The position numbers were made by a program, and so were the translations under genes. The notes under the pieces were generated by a model. That model made no database searches, was not told the origin of the DNA, and was given only the letters and a program-made list of their open reading frames with translations. This document shows positions 6,402 through 14,788 of a stretch of DNA of 64,000 nucleotides, one piece after another. This stretch comes from JASHPR01 sp963729365 (GTDB taxonomy: Bacteria; Actinomycetota; Actinomycetes; Streptosporangiales; Streptosporangiaceae): the NCBI GenBank assembly GCA_963729365.1, contig CAVSNQ010000018.1, positions 1 to 64,000 of the forward strand, written 5' to 3'. How positions within the stretch are numbered: the first letter of the stretch is position 1; each line of letters opens with the position of its first letter.

Positions 6402-7734
6402 CGGAAGCAGCCGACGACCCCGCCCTCACCCTGTCCTGGGCCGAACTCGACCGCGAGATCACGCCAGGCCGAGCGCACCGGACTGTGCGCCCGTCCCATC
6501 CGCCTCAAAGGCCGCATCGCCGCGATCGACCTGGCCACCGGTGAGCTGCGGACCATGTACGACACCGCCAGCGAACCCGACGGCGCGCTGCTGACCGCGT
6601 GCGGCAACCGCCGCGAAACGGTCTGCCCGCCCTGCTCGCAGGTCTACAAACGCGACGCCCGCCAGCTCGTCCGCGCCGGGCTGACCGGCGGCAAAGGCAT
6701 CCCCGAAACCGTCGCCGCGCACCCGTGCGTGTTCGCCACCTTCACCGCCCCGTCGTTCGGCCCGGTCCACGCCCGCCGGATGCGCGGCAAGACCGTCCTG
6801 CCCTGCCGACCCCGCCGCGACGCCAACGCCCGCCGCTGCCCGCACGGCCGCGACATCTCCTGCCCCCGCCGCCACGCCGACGGCGATCCCCGGCTCGGAC
6901 GGCCGCTGTGCCCCGACTGCTACGACTACCACGCCGCGGTGCTGTTCAACGCCTGCGCAGGGGAGCTGTGGCGCCGGTTCACCACCTACCTGCCCCGCTG
7001 CCTGGCCCGGCTCGCCGGGCTGACCCACCAACAGCTCCGCGCCGTGGCCAGCGTCCGCTACGTCAAAGTCGCCGAATACCAGGCCCGCGGCGTCATCCAC
7101 TACCACGCCATCATCCGCCTGGACGCCCCCGGCGATGACTACCAGCCGCCCCCGCCCCGGCTCAGCGCCCAGCTGCTGTGCGACGCGATCACCACCGCAG
7201 CCGCCACGGTCAGCGTCGACGCCGCCCCGGCAGGCCACCCGCAGGTGATGCTGCGGTTCGGCCAGCAGGTCGACCCCCGGCCCATCCGCCACGGCAACGG
7301 GCTGCCCGGCACCGGAGCCAAACTGTCGCGTCTCCGCAGTCGGCAACTACCTGGCCAAATACGCCACCAAAGCACTCGACGCGCCCGGCGTCCCCGACCG
7401 GCCGCTGCGCACCCGCGCCAGCATCGACGCCCTGTCCTGCTCGCGTCACTACCGGCAGATGATCACCACCGCGTGGCAGCTCGGCGGCGGCCAGCACCAC
7501 CCCGGCCGCACCCGGCTATGCAAATGGGCCCACATGCTCGGCTACGGCGGCCACTTCCTCACCAAATCCCGCCGCTACTCCGTCACCTTCGGCCAGCTCC
7601 GCCGCGCCCGCACCGAACACCGCCAACGCCAGCGCCACCCCTGCGGCCAACACGACCCCTGGGGACGGCCAATCGACGAAACCATCGTCCTGGTCCTCAG
7701 CACCTGGACCTACCAGCCGACGCAGCCGTGGTGA
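6398..7734 (+). pseudogene. RepSA-like replication initiator, two frameshifts and altered C-terminus
   Basis: Seen: from the ATG at 6,398 the frame reads MTEAADDPALTLSWAELDREI. After one extra base at about 6,461 it continues as RQAERTGLCARPIRLKGRI and ACGNRRETVCPPCSQVYKRD. After a second extra base near 7,320-7,330 it continues as VGNYLAKYATKALDAPG to the TGA at 7,734. The total length is 3n+2, as two insertions require. Motifs match RepSA-type initiators (Cys pairs, YHAIIRLD two-His metal-site region near 7,100-7,130, NYLAKYATK catalytic Tyr region). Known: RepSA starts rolling-circle replication of pSAM2-like elements. The C-terminus ends abruptly at WTYQPTQPW, where integrase-like sequence begins in another frame. 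Confidence 0.85.
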
Positions 7735-7813
7735 TGGGGGCCTTTCCTGGGATGCTGCCCGGCAACGCTGGGTCGCGTCGGTCACGGTCGGCTACACGGC
7801 TAGCGGGAAGCGG

Positions 7814-8854
7814 ATGTTCAAGCGTGCGCGAGGCCAGACCAAGACCGAAGCCCGGCGCAAGCTAAAGGAACTCCTCCGTGATTACGAGGACGGGCTGTCC
7901 ATCGGGCCATACGGCTACACCGTTGCCGACGCGGTCCGCGATTGGCTGGCCTTCGGGCTGAGCGGCCGTGACGGCGCCACGGTCGAGAAGTGCACGATCT
8001 TGGCCAACACGCATGTGGTCCCGGCCCTGGGCGCTCGCAAGCTTCGCGAGCTTTCGGCTGACGATGTCGATAAGTGGCTCGCCGATAAGGCCAAGACCCT
8101 CAGCACGCGCACGCTGGAAGAGGTCCGGTCAGTCCTCAAGCGCGCGATCACCCGTGCCCAGGCCAGGGACAAGGTCAAGCGCAACGTCGTACTGCTGTGC
8201 GAGGTCCCCCAGGGCCGTCAGGGTCGGCCGTCCAAGTCTCTAACCCTCGTCCAGGCCGAAGCCCTGCTAGTCGCTGCGCGGGGGAGCAGCCTGCATGCGT
8301 ACATCGTCCTGTCGCTGCTCATCGGCGCCCGGACCGAGGAGCTTCGGGCGCTCACCTGGTCTCACGTTGACCTCGATAGCGATCCTCCATTCATCAGGGT
8401 GTGGCGCTCGGTTCGTGCCGGTGGTGACACCAAGACCAGAAAGTCACGGCGCACGCTGGCGCTGCCGCAGCGGTGCGTAGACGTCCTGCGCGAGCACCGG
8501 GAGCGCCAAGCCGAGATCAGGCGGGCTGCGGGCAGCAGATGGCGGGACAACGATCTGGTGTTTCCCTCCCAGGTCGGGACACCTTCCGACGCATCACATG
8601 TCCGGCGGTCCTTCCGCCGTGTGGTCGAGGCCGCCGGGCTCAATCCGGGGGAGTGGACGCCGCGCGAGCTGCGGCACAGCTTCGTCTCGCTTCTCTCTGA
8701 TGCTGGTGTCCCGATCGAGCAGATCTCACGCCTGGTCGGCCATAGCGGCACCATGACCACGGAGACGATCTACCGGAAGCAGATCCGGCCGGTTCTGGTC
8801 CGGGGCGCTGACGCCATGGACCTGATCTTCCCGACCGGGAACCATGATGCGTAG
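7814..8854 (+). CDS. Tyrosine recombinase (AICE integrase), N-terminus lost its start
   Basis: Seen: a 346-residue frame from ATG 7,814 with the SAM-like core-binding domain (about residues 20-120) and catalytic domain, including GARTEELRAL (first Arg), ELRHSFVSLL (His-x-x-Arg type) and GHSGTMTTETIY (nucleophile Tyr). Homology-like sequence continues upstream without any start codon (about 7,724-7,811: SRGDGGLSWDAARQRWVAS), the usual N-terminal beta region of such integrases. Inferred: a deletion fused rep to int and removed xis plus the int start. If translated from 7,814, about 30 N-terminal residues are missing, so arm-site binding may be impaired. The gene ends 66 bases from tRNA-Pro. Confidence 0.88.
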   Translation: MFKRARGQTKTEARRKLKELLRDYEDGLSIGPYGYTVADAVRDWLAFGLSGRDGATVEKCTILANTHVVPALGARKLRELSADDVDKWLADKAKTLSTRTLEEVRSVLKRAITRAQARDKVKRNVVLLCEVPQGRQGRPSKSLTLVQAEALLVAARGSSLHAYIVLSLLIGARTEELRALTWSHVDLDSDPPFIRVWRSVRAGGDTKTRKSRRTLALPQRCVDVLREHRERQAEIRRAAGSRWRDNDLVFPSQVGTPSDASHVRRSFRRVVEAAGLNPGEWTPRELRHSFVSLLSDAGVPIEQISRLVGHSGTMTTETIYRKQIRPVLVRGADAMDLIFPTGNHDA

Positions 8855-8872
8855 TTACTCACTTAGTTACTC
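8852..8872. repeat. Two 9-bp direct repeats at integrase end (candidate arm sites)
   Basis: TAGTTACTC occurs at 8,852-8,860 and 8,864-8,872, separated by three bases, between the integrase stop and the tRNA integration site. Short direct repeats next to attP are typical arm-type binding sites of tyrosine integrases. Confidence 0.5.
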
Positions 8873-8884
8873 GGCCCATGCAAG

Positions 8885-8913
8885 AGGCCACCTGCGGGGC
8901 TCGCAAGTGGCCT
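8885..8913. terminator. Hairpin between integrase and tRNA-Pro (bidirectional terminator candidate)
   Basis: An 11-position stem (8,885-8,895 with 8,903-8,913, one mismatch) begins AGGCCAC and ends GTGGCCT, with a 7-base loop. It lies directly behind the tRNA 3' end and behind the integrase gene, so it can stop both convergent transcripts. Confidence 0.65.
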
Positions 8914-8919
8914 GTGACC

Positions 8920-8996
8920 TGGTCGGGGTGGCCGGATTTGAACCGGCGGCCTCTTCGTCCCGAACGAAGCGCGCTGCCAAGCTGCGCTACACCCCG
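8920..8996 (-). tRNA. tRNA-Pro (anticodon CGG), integration target of the AICE
   Basis: On the minus strand the 77-base gene begins CGGGGTGTAGCGCAG and ends CACCCCG-A-CCA, with an encoded CCA (8,922-8,920). The acceptor arms pair over seven bases. The anticodon stem CTTCG/CGAAG encloses loop TTCGGGA, giving anticodon CGG at 8,962-8,960. The TTCAAAT T-loop is present. The 3' end faces the integrase, so the element sits at the usual attB position. An intact tRNA implies that attP carries an identical 3' end. Confidence 0.96.
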
Positions 8997-9041
8997 GCGA
9001 CCGCTGAAGAAGTCTAGCGGACAGTTCCCAGTGGCGCGCGC

Positions 9042-9959
9042 TCAGCTGATCCGCGGAACCAGCGTCAGCAGCGCGGCCTCCGGCCGGCAGCAGAGCCTGA
9101 ACGGTGCCCACGGCGAGGTGCCCAGGCCCGCGGACACATGCAGCCACGGCTGCTTAGGGTCACCGGCATCCGCTGGGTGCCGGTGCAGTCCCCGCGCCCT
9201 GACGCGATCGATGCCGCAGTTGGTGACCAGCGTGCCATACCAGGGCAGGCAGACCTGGCCGCCATGGGTATGACCGGCCAGCAGCAGGTCGTAACCGTCT
9301 TCGGCGAACCTGTCCATGACCGTGGGCTCCGGCGAGTGCATCACTCCAAGGCGCAGGTCGGCCGCCGGGTCGGCCGTCCCGGCGATCTTGTCATAACGGT
9401 CATAGTCGATGTGCGAGTCGTGCACCCCGGCCACCTGGATGTCCAGGTCGCCAGCCTTGATCCAGCCGCGCCTGTTGTTCGCGTCCAACCAGCCTGCCGC
9501 CTCCATGCCCGCGCCCAGCTCGGCCCAGGGCAGGTCGGGCTCGTCGCGTCCCGGCGGCAGCGAACTGTCGCGCCACAGGTAGCGCGCCGGGTTCCTCGGC
9601 ATCGGCGAGTACAGGTCGTTCGAGCCGTAGACGAACACGCCGGGCCGGTCGAGCAGCGGCCCGAGCGCCTCAAGGAAGGGCTGGACCGCTTCGTCGTGGG
9701 CTATCGAGTCGCCCGTGTTGACCACCAAATCAGGCTGCAGGGCATCCAGTGACCTGATCCAGGAGAGCAGCCGGTGCCGGCCGGGGGTCAGGTGCACGTC
9801 GGAGATGTGCAGGATCCGCAGTGGCCTGGCACCGGCCGGAAGCACGGGGATGTCGTAGCGGCGCAGCGCAAACCAGTTGCGCTCGATGACCGCCGCGTAG
9901 CCGAGCACGCCGACGCCGGCTGCCGCGGTGGCGATGAGGGCTTGTCGTCGCATCCACAC
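9042..9959 (-). CDS. Calcineurin-like metallophosphoesterase (YaeI type)
   Basis: A 305-residue protein with the dinuclear-metal motifs of the calcineurin-like fold: ISDVHL (about residue 52), NTGDS (about 81), GSND (about 112) and GHTHGGQ (about 229). A hydrophobic N-terminal segment (LIATAAAGVGVLGYAAV) suggests a signal anchor, so the catalytic domain may face outside. Known: members of this group hydrolyse phosphodiesters or lipid-linked phosphates; the substrate here is open. It is divergent from the yqeY gene with about 90 bases between. Start at ATG 9,959; 9,953 is an alternative. Confidence 0.85.
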   Translation of the reverse strand: MWMRRQALIATAAAGVGVLGYAAVIERNWFALRRYDIPVLPAGARPLRILHISDVHLTPGRHRLLSWIRSLDALQPDLVVNTGDSIAHDEAVQPFLEALGPLLDRPGVFVYGSNDLYSPMPRNPARYLWRDSSLPPGRDEPDLPWAELGAGMEAAGWLDANNRRGWIKAGDLDIQVAGVHDSHIDYDRYDKIAGTADPAADLRLGVMHSPEPTVMDRFAEDGYDLLLAGHTHGGQVCLPWYGTLVTNCGIDRVRARGLHRHPADAGDPKQPWLHVSAGLGTSPWAPFRLCCRPEAALLTLVPRIS

Positions 9960-10049
9960 ATGGTGTCATGTCCCGGGTACTTGATTCGCCGGGGTGGCCA
10001 GGGTGCGGGGCGGGAGGCGGGCCGGGCCCGGAGACGGCAGGATGTCCTC

Positions 10050-10505
10050 ATGGCTGGACTGAAGGATCGGCTCCGCGCGGATCTCACCGCGGCGATGAAG
10101 GCACGCGACGATGTGCGGACCAGGACGCTGCGCATGGTCCTCACCTCGGTCACCAATGAGGAGGTAGCCGGGAACGCGGCCCGCGAGCTGAGCGACGACG
10201 ATGTGCTCAGGCTGCTCGCCCGGGAGGCCAGGCGGCGTCGTGAGGCGGCCGACGCGTTCGATGCGGCCGGGCGCACCGACCAGGCGGCCGCCGAGCGGGC
10301 CGAGGATAAGGTCCTGGCCGAGTACCTTCCCGCGCAACTCGGCGACGCCGAACTCGCCGCCATCGTCGCCGACGTGATCCAGGAGACCGGCGCGTCCGGC
10401 ATGGCGGCGATGGGCCAGGTGATGAAGGCGGTCACGCCGCGGGTGGCGGGCCGGGCCGAGGGCGGGCGGGTGGCCGCCGAGGTCCGCCGCGCCCTCGCCG
10501 GCTAG
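10050..10505 (+). CDS. GatB/YqeY domain protein
   Basis: A 151-residue all-helical protein beginning MAGLKDRLRADLTAAMKARD, the standard start of YqeY-like proteins, with the GatB-tail-like C-terminal half (GASGMAAMGQVMKAVTPRVAGRAEGG). Known: the domain resembles the tRNA-binding tail of the amidotransferase subunit GatB; free-standing members are widespread but their function is unclear. The longer frame from 9,774 is rejected because it enters the divergent gene. It is followed by a strong hairpin that includes its stop codon. Confidence 0.88.
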   Translation: MAGLKDRLRADLTAAMKARDDVRTRTLRMVLTSVTNEEVAGNAARELSDDDVLRLLAREARRRREAADAFDAAGRTDQAAAERAEDKVLAEYLPAQLGDAELAAIVADVIQETGASGMAAMGQVMKAVTPRVAGRAEGGRVAAEVRRALAG

Positions 10506-10542
10506 CTCCGGCGCTCCGGCCCAGCGCCCCGGCGAGCTAGCC
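10500..10542. terminator. Bidirectional terminator between yqeY and PBP genes
   Basis: GGCTAGCTC (10,500-10,508) pairs with GAGCTAGCC (10,534-10,542), and inside that GGCGCT (10,510-10,515) pairs with AGCGCC (10,523-10,528). It lies between convergent genes and overlaps the yqeY stop codon (10,503-10,505). Confidence 0.7.
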
Positions 10543-10606
10543 CGTCTGGCGCAGCGGGGACCAGGTCACTGCCGGAGCGTGGCGGCGAGCAGCCCTAGAG
10601 GGTCGT

Positions 10607-12871
10607 TCACCAGCGGGCCGATCGGGGCGCGCCTCCGTGCCCGCCGCCGCCACCGCCGCCGCCAGGCTTGGGCTTCTTCGGCGGCTTCGGCGGCTTCGGC
10701 GAGTTCACGCCGCTGCCCATCGAGAAGAACGGGCTGTCCGCGGGCACGTCGACGAACGGGATCGGGTTGCCCAGGTTGGCGTGCGTGAAGCTCAGCTGCC
10801 ACGTCGCGCCCGGCGCGTCGTCGCCGAACATCTGGTCCGGGCACTCCAGCCCTCCGCCAAAGGCGGGATCCTCGCGGTAGCAGGCGTTGTTGCCGATCAT
10901 CTCGCCGCGGGGCTGGGTCGGGTCGATCGGGTTGAAGACTGATACGTACCCGACCAGGTGGGGCGTGTAGCCGGCGAAGGCGGCGTAGTAGCCGCTGTTG
11001 GCGGTGCCGGTCTTGGCGGCGGCCGGGACGCCGACCCCGCGGCCAGCGGCGGTGCCCGGGGAGACCAGAACGCCCTGCAGGATGTGATTAGCCGCGTCGG
11101 CCACGGCGGCCGCGAGCACCCGGTGACAGTTCGCGGACATCACCGGCAGGCTCTCGCCGCTGGGGTTGAGGATCTGGGCGATCGCGATCGGGGTGCAGTA
11201 GATCCCGCGTGACGCCACCGTCGCGTAGGCCGCGGCCATGCTCAGCGGCGAGACCGGCGCGAAGCCCAGCGTGAACGCCGGGTCGTTGTCAGCGGAGTAG
11301 AACTGCTGGAGCGCCTTGTCCGGGTGCAGCAGCGACTCGCCGTTAGCCCAGGTCATCCCCAGGCTGACCGCGGTCTTGACGACGTTGCACAACCCGACCT
11401 TCTGTTCCAGGTGGGCGTAGAACACGTTGATCGATTGCGTGGTCCCGTTGTACAGCGTGAAGGTCTCGGGCTTGGGGGTATCGCCCTCGGCGTTGCTCAG
11501 TGTGTACGGGGGGGTGGGCTGGCCCGCGCAGTTGGTGTACCCGCCAATCGTGGACGGGGACACGACATTCTGGCTGAAGCCGAACGGGACGCCCTGGTTG
11601 AGCGCGGTGAGCAGGGTGAAGATCTTGCTCGACGAGCCGGTCTGCACGCCGGTGCCGCCGTCGTACTGGGTGGGCACCGCGTAGTCGACCGTGGTCTCAC
11701 CGGGGCCCGTTCCGTACGGCCGGTCCACCGCGATCGCCCGGATCTTGCCGGTGCCCGGCTGGATCATCGCCTCGGTGTCGACGTTCCGGTTGGGGTTGTA
11801 GTAACCGTTGTGCGCCGGCACGACCCAGTTGACCGCCTGGTTCGCGGCGTTCTGGTCCTGCGGGATCAGCGTGGTGTAGATCTTCAGTCCGCCGGTGGTG
11901 TTCAGCTCCGCGAAGGCCTTGGCGTAGGCGGAGTTGCCCCGCATCTCGGCCATCACGTAGTCGCAGAAGAACGCGTCGGCCGCCGCTGACGGGCTGACAC
12001 AGCCCTGTTCCAGCGGGGTGGTCGACAGCTTCAGGCCGAGCGGCAGCTTCTTGGTGGCCGCGGCCACCGCCGGTGATATGTAGCCGACCTGGGCCATGCG
12101 GTCGAGCACGACATTCCGCCGCGCGATGGCGTTGTCCGGGAAAGTGATCGGGTCGTAGAGCGAGGGGTTGCGCACCAGCCCGGCCAGCAAGGCCGACTCC
12201 GGCAGGGTGAGGTCGGCCGCACTGGTGCTGAAGTAGCGCTCGGCGGCCACCTGGATGCCGACCGCGCTGTTCTCGAAGTAGGCGGCGTTGAGGTAGGCGG
12301 CGAGCAGCTGATCCTTGGTCATCTCGTGCTCGACCTCGGCGGCCATCCGCAGCTCGCGGATCTTCCTGTCGACCGTCTGCGCCTGCGCGGCTTGCTGCTC
12401 CGCCTTGGTGGTCGCCGTGAGGATCAGCGCGTTCTTGACGTACTCCTGCGCGATCGTGGAGCCGCCCTGGGTGGACTGGCCGCTCAGGTCATTGGCCAGC
12501 GCGCGGACCGTACCGCGCAGGTCGAACGCGCCGTGCAGGTAGAACGTGTTGTCCTCGATCGCGATGATCGCGTTCCGCATCACCGGCGCGATCTGGTTGA
12601 AGGCGACCGGGATCCGGTAGATGTTGTTGGGGTAGTAGTACGCGATCAGCTTCCCGTTGGAGGTCAGGATCTCCGAGCGCGAGGGCAGCTGCCCGAGCGA
12701 CGCCACCTTCAGGGTGTTGAATGAGTTCGCCAGGTTGCGGGTCGCCACACCGACGGCTCCGATGACGGGTACCGCCACGGCGGCCGCGAGCAGCCCGGCG
12801 CCGATGGACACGGCCAGGAGCCAGGCCGCGCTGATGCCTGCGAGGCCGGCGCGGCGCTCTGAGTTCAGCAC
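10607..12871 (-). CDS. Class A penicillin-binding protein (glycosyltransferase/transpeptidase)
   Basis: A 754-residue protein. An N-terminal membrane anchor (about residues 15-40) is followed by a GT51 domain with EDNTFYLHGAFD, GGSTIAQEYVKN and RKIRELRMA motifs (about 105-190). The transpeptidase domain has SSSK (about residue 400), SIN (about 476) and KTG (about 625). The C-terminus is a Pro/Lys then Gly-rich tail with no PASTA domain. It polymerises and cross-links peptidoglycan outside the membrane. It starts at GTG 12,871, divergent from wblA. Known: a transpeptidase gene lies beside wblA and ArsA-type genes in Streptomyces as well. Confidence 0.93.
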   Translation of the reverse strand: MLNSERRAGLAGISAAWLLAVSIGAGLLAAAVAVPVIGAVGVATRNLANSFNTLKVASLGQLPSRSEILTSNGKLIAYYYPNNIYRIPVAFNQIAPVMRNAIIAIEDNTFYLHGAFDLRGTVRALANDLSGQSTQGGSTIAQEYVKNALILTATTKAEQQAAQAQTVDRKIRELRMAAEVEHEMTKDQLLAAYLNAAYFENSAVGIQVAAERYFSTSAADLTLPESALLAGLVRNPSLYDPITFPDNAIARRNVVLDRMAQVGYISPAVAAATKKLPLGLKLSTTPLEQGCVSPSAAADAFFCDYVMAEMRGNSAYAKAFAELNTTGGLKIYTTLIPQDQNAANQAVNWVVPAHNGYYNPNRNVDTEAMIQPGTGKIRAIAVDRPYGTGPGETTVDYAVPTQYDGGTGVQTGSSSKIFTLLTALNQGVPFGFSQNVVSPSTIGGYTNCAGQPTPPYTLSNAEGDTPKPETFTLYNGTTQSINVFYAHLEQKVGLCNVVKTAVSLGMTWANGESLLHPDKALQQFYSADNDPAFTLGFAPVSPLSMAAAYATVASRGIYCTPIAIAQILNPSGESLPVMSANCHRVLAAAVADAANHILQGVLVSPGTAAGRGVGVPAAAKTGTANSGYYAAFAGYTPHLVGYVSVFNPIDPTQPRGEMIGNNACYREDPAFGGGLECPDQMFGDDAPGATWQLSFTHANLGNPIPFVDVPADSPFFSMGSGVNSPKPPKPPKKPKPGGGGGGGGHGGAPRSARW

Positions 12872-13226
12872 CCAAACAGGTTACGCTGACCGTCGTAATG
12901 CGGGCACCAGGAAGCTGGATCCCGTGCTCCGGGCGGCGCTGACCGGGCGCCGGTGCCGCGCAGGCTTTTTGGCGCGGCCCGATCGGCTGGCCACCAGCGG
13001 GGGGTGAACACGGCCGTGACTAGTCACGTTTGAACGCATAGCCCAGGAGGGCTATTTGAGAAATGGGCCTGGTGGGGTCTAGCGCTGCGCGGCGGTTTTC
13101 CGTAAGTTACTCTTCCGCGACCATCGCTACCGAGGCCCGGTGTACGGCCGTGTGCCCGGACCGCAACGAGACGCCATCCGGCGTGACGACCCGATATGGG
13201 CGTGACGATCAGGAGGAGTGGGCCAC
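12872..13226. other. Divergent control region of the PBP and wblA genes
   Basis: These 355 bases contain no convincing gene. They must carry the promoters for both divergent genes. An ideal ribosome binding site AGGAGGAG (13,211-13,218) serves wblA. The less GC-rich stretch at 13,050-13,120 is the likely promoter area, but no clear -35/-10 pair can be fixed. Confidence 0.5.
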
Positions 13227-13529
13227 ATGTGGATCACGGACTGGACCGCCCGTGCCGCGTGCAAGGGAACTGATCCTGACGAGCTTTTCGTTCAGGGCGC
13301 GGCGCAGAATCGGGCCAAGCTGATCTGCCGGGGCTGCCCAGTCCGGACCGAGTGCCTCGCCGACGCGCTCGACAACCGGATCGAGTTCGGGGTGTGGGGC
13401 GGCATGACCGAGCGTGAGCGCCGGGCGCTGCTTCGCCGCCGCCCGGACGTGACCTCATGGCGCGACCTGCTGGAGAGCGCGCGCAACCAGTACGAGAGGG
13501 CAGGCGACGACGAGCTCGTCGCCAGCTGA
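13227..13529 (+). CDS. wblA: WhiB-family iron-sulfur regulator WblA
   Basis: A 100-residue protein with the four cluster cysteines (Cys at about 12, then CRGCPVRTEC at about 39-48) and the GVWGG turn (about 63), followed by a basic region ERERRALLRRR. The sequence DPDELFVQGAAQNRAK and the downstream VTSWRDLLESARNQYE tail mark the WblA/WhiB4 branch rather than WhiB1 or WblC. The ATG at 13,227 was chosen over GTG 13,218 because AGGAGGAG lies at the right distance. Known: WblA controls development and represses antibiotic pathways in Streptomyces; the 4Fe-4S cluster senses redox state or NO. The gene order with ArsA-type ATPases and a PBP supports the assignment. Confidence 0.92.
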   Translation: MWITDWTARAACKGTDPDELFVQGAAQNRAKLICRGCPVRTECLADALDNRIEFGVWGGMTERERRALLRRRPDVTSWRDLLESARNQYERAGDDELVAS

Positions 13530-13555
13530 CCGCAGAGTTGCTGCACAAACACCCC

Positions 13556-13590
13556 AGCCCGCCGCGGCGGTAGTGGCACTGCGGCGGGTT
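13556..13590. terminator. Terminator hairpin between wblA and the ArsA-type operon
   Basis: CCCGCCGC (13,558-13,565) pairs with GCGGCGGG (13,581-13,588), extended by weaker outer pairs. On the plus strand it is followed by TTGTCATT. It separates the convergent wblA and ArsA genes. Confidence 0.65.
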
Positions 13591-13591
13591 G

Positions 13592-14788
13592 TCATTCGGT
13601 CGAGAAACTGTCTCCAACTGCGCCAAGCCCGGCGAGGTCATGCACGTCGTCAGGCTGGGCCGGCACTTCGGCGACGGGTACGTGCGGGTGAGCGGTCGTG
13701 AAGTGCTCGGCTACCCGGCGTTCGGCCGCGGACAGCTGCATCCGCTCGGCGTGCAGCCGCAGCGCGGCGATCGTCAGCATGTGCGGGGTTCCGTCCTGGC
13801 CGTCGGCGGCCTGCAGGGTCTCCGCCGCGGCCACGGCGCGGGCGGCCGACAGGCGAGCGGCTGGCGAGCTGTGCACCCGGTTGAGGACCAGTCCGGCCAG
13901 GGGCATGCCCTCCTGGGCCAGGCGCTCGACGAAGTAGGAGGCCTCGCGCAGCGCGTCCGGCTCCGGCGCCGCGATGACCAGGAAGGCCGTGTCCGGGGCG
14001 CGCAGCAGCCGGTAGGTATAGTCGGCCCGCTCGCGGAATCCGCCGAACATCGTGTCCAGGGCCGACACGAACGTCTGCACGTCCTTGAGCACCTGGGCGC
14101 CGAGCACCTTCGTCAGCACCCCGGTGACCATGCCGAAGCTGGCGTTCAGCACCTTCATGTACGCCCGTCCGCCCACCTTGGCCGGCACGACGAGCAGCCG
14201 GATGAGCCGGCCGTCGAGGAACCTGCCCAGTCGCTGGGGAGCGTCGAGGAAGTCGAGCGCGGACCGGCTCGGCGGCGTGTCCACGACGATCAGGTCCCAC
14301 TCGTCGGCCCGGCGCAGCTGGCCGAGCTTCTCCATGGCCATGTACTCCTGCGTGCCGGAGAACCCCGATGACAGCGACAGGTAGAACGGGTTGGCCAGGA
14401 TCTGGGCCGCCCGGTCCGGGTCGGCGTGGGCCTCGACGATCTCGTCGAAGGTCCGCTTCATGTCCAGCATCATCGCGTGCAGACTGCCCCCGGGCGTTGC
14501 GTTAAGGGCTCCGTCTTCATCACTGGCGCCCGCGTGACGCCGCTCTGGGATCGGAACCGGGCGCGGGGTGTTGTCCAGCCGGGACAGGCCCATGGACTGG
14601 GCCAGCCTGCGGGCCGGGTCGACGGTGAGCACGACCACGTGCCGGCCGCGCTCCGCCGCGCGCAGGCCGATGGCGGCGGCGGTGGTGGTCTTGCCGACCC
14701 CGCCGGAACCGCAGCAGACGATCACGCGGGTGCGCCGGTCATCGATAAGCCGGTCGATGTCCAGCCGCGGCGGCGTAACGTCGCTCAT
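13592..14788 (-). CDS. ArsA/Get3-family ATPase, second gene of pair
   Basis: A 398-residue P-loop ATPase with a deviant Walker A, GSGGVGKTTT (about residues 27-36), switch-I-like DPARRL and a VDTPPSRSALDFLDAP segment. Known: bacterial ArsA/Get3-like proteins need not act with arsenic pumps; in actinomycetes a conserved pair sits beside wblA with no arsenic genes. Its start overlaps the stop of the upstream ArsA gene by one base (TGATG), so the two are coupled and may form a heterodimer. The physiological cargo is unknown. Confidence 0.85.
   Translation of the reverse strand: MSDVTPPRLDIDRLIDDRRTRVIVCCGSGGVGKTTTAAAIGLRAAERGRHVVVLTVDPARRLAQSMGLSRLDNTPRPVPIPERRHAGASDEDGALNATPGGSLHAMMLDMKRTFDEIVEAHADPDRAAQILANPFYLSLSSGFSGTQEYMAMEKLGQLRRADEWDLIVVDTPPSRSALDFLDAPQRLGRFLDGRLIRLLVVPAKVGGRAYMKVLNASFGMVTGVLTKVLGAQVLKDVQTFVSALDTMFGGFRERADYTYRLLRAPDTAFLVIAAPEPDALREASYFVERLAQEGMPLAGLVLNRVHSSPAARLSAARAVAAAETLQAADGQDGTPHMLTIAALRLHAERMQLSAAERRVAEHFTTAHPHVPVAEVPAQPDDVHDLAGLGAVGDSFSTE

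Larger units (their letters stand above)
1..8919. mobile_element. Degenerate pSAM2-type integrative conjugative element (AICE), left end outside window
   Basis: Seen: a Nudix gene, a GntR-family repressor, small unknown genes, a DUF932-type gene, an FtsK/TraB translocase, a RepSA-like initiator and a tyrosine integrase lie in the order usual for AICEs. The integrase abuts the 3' end of tRNA-Pro. Known: pSAM2-like elements integrate site-specifically into tRNA 3' ends and transfer as double-stranded DNA with a single FtsK-like protein. Inferred: the right boundary is the tRNA 3' end. No second copy of the tRNA end is visible in 1-8,900, so attL lies left of base 1. Four frameshifts and the loss of the xis region suggest it can no longer excise or replicate by itself. 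Whether the first 600 bases belong to the element is uncertain. Confidence 0.88.

Noticed and set aside
6599..7138. 179-residue frame within rep
   Set aside because: It is Arg/Pro-rich shadow sequence; the rep frame carries the Cys and His motifs.
13650..14300. 216-residue minus-strand frame inside the ArsA gene
   Set aside because: It overlaps the ArsA P-loop protein in another frame and has no recognisable domain.
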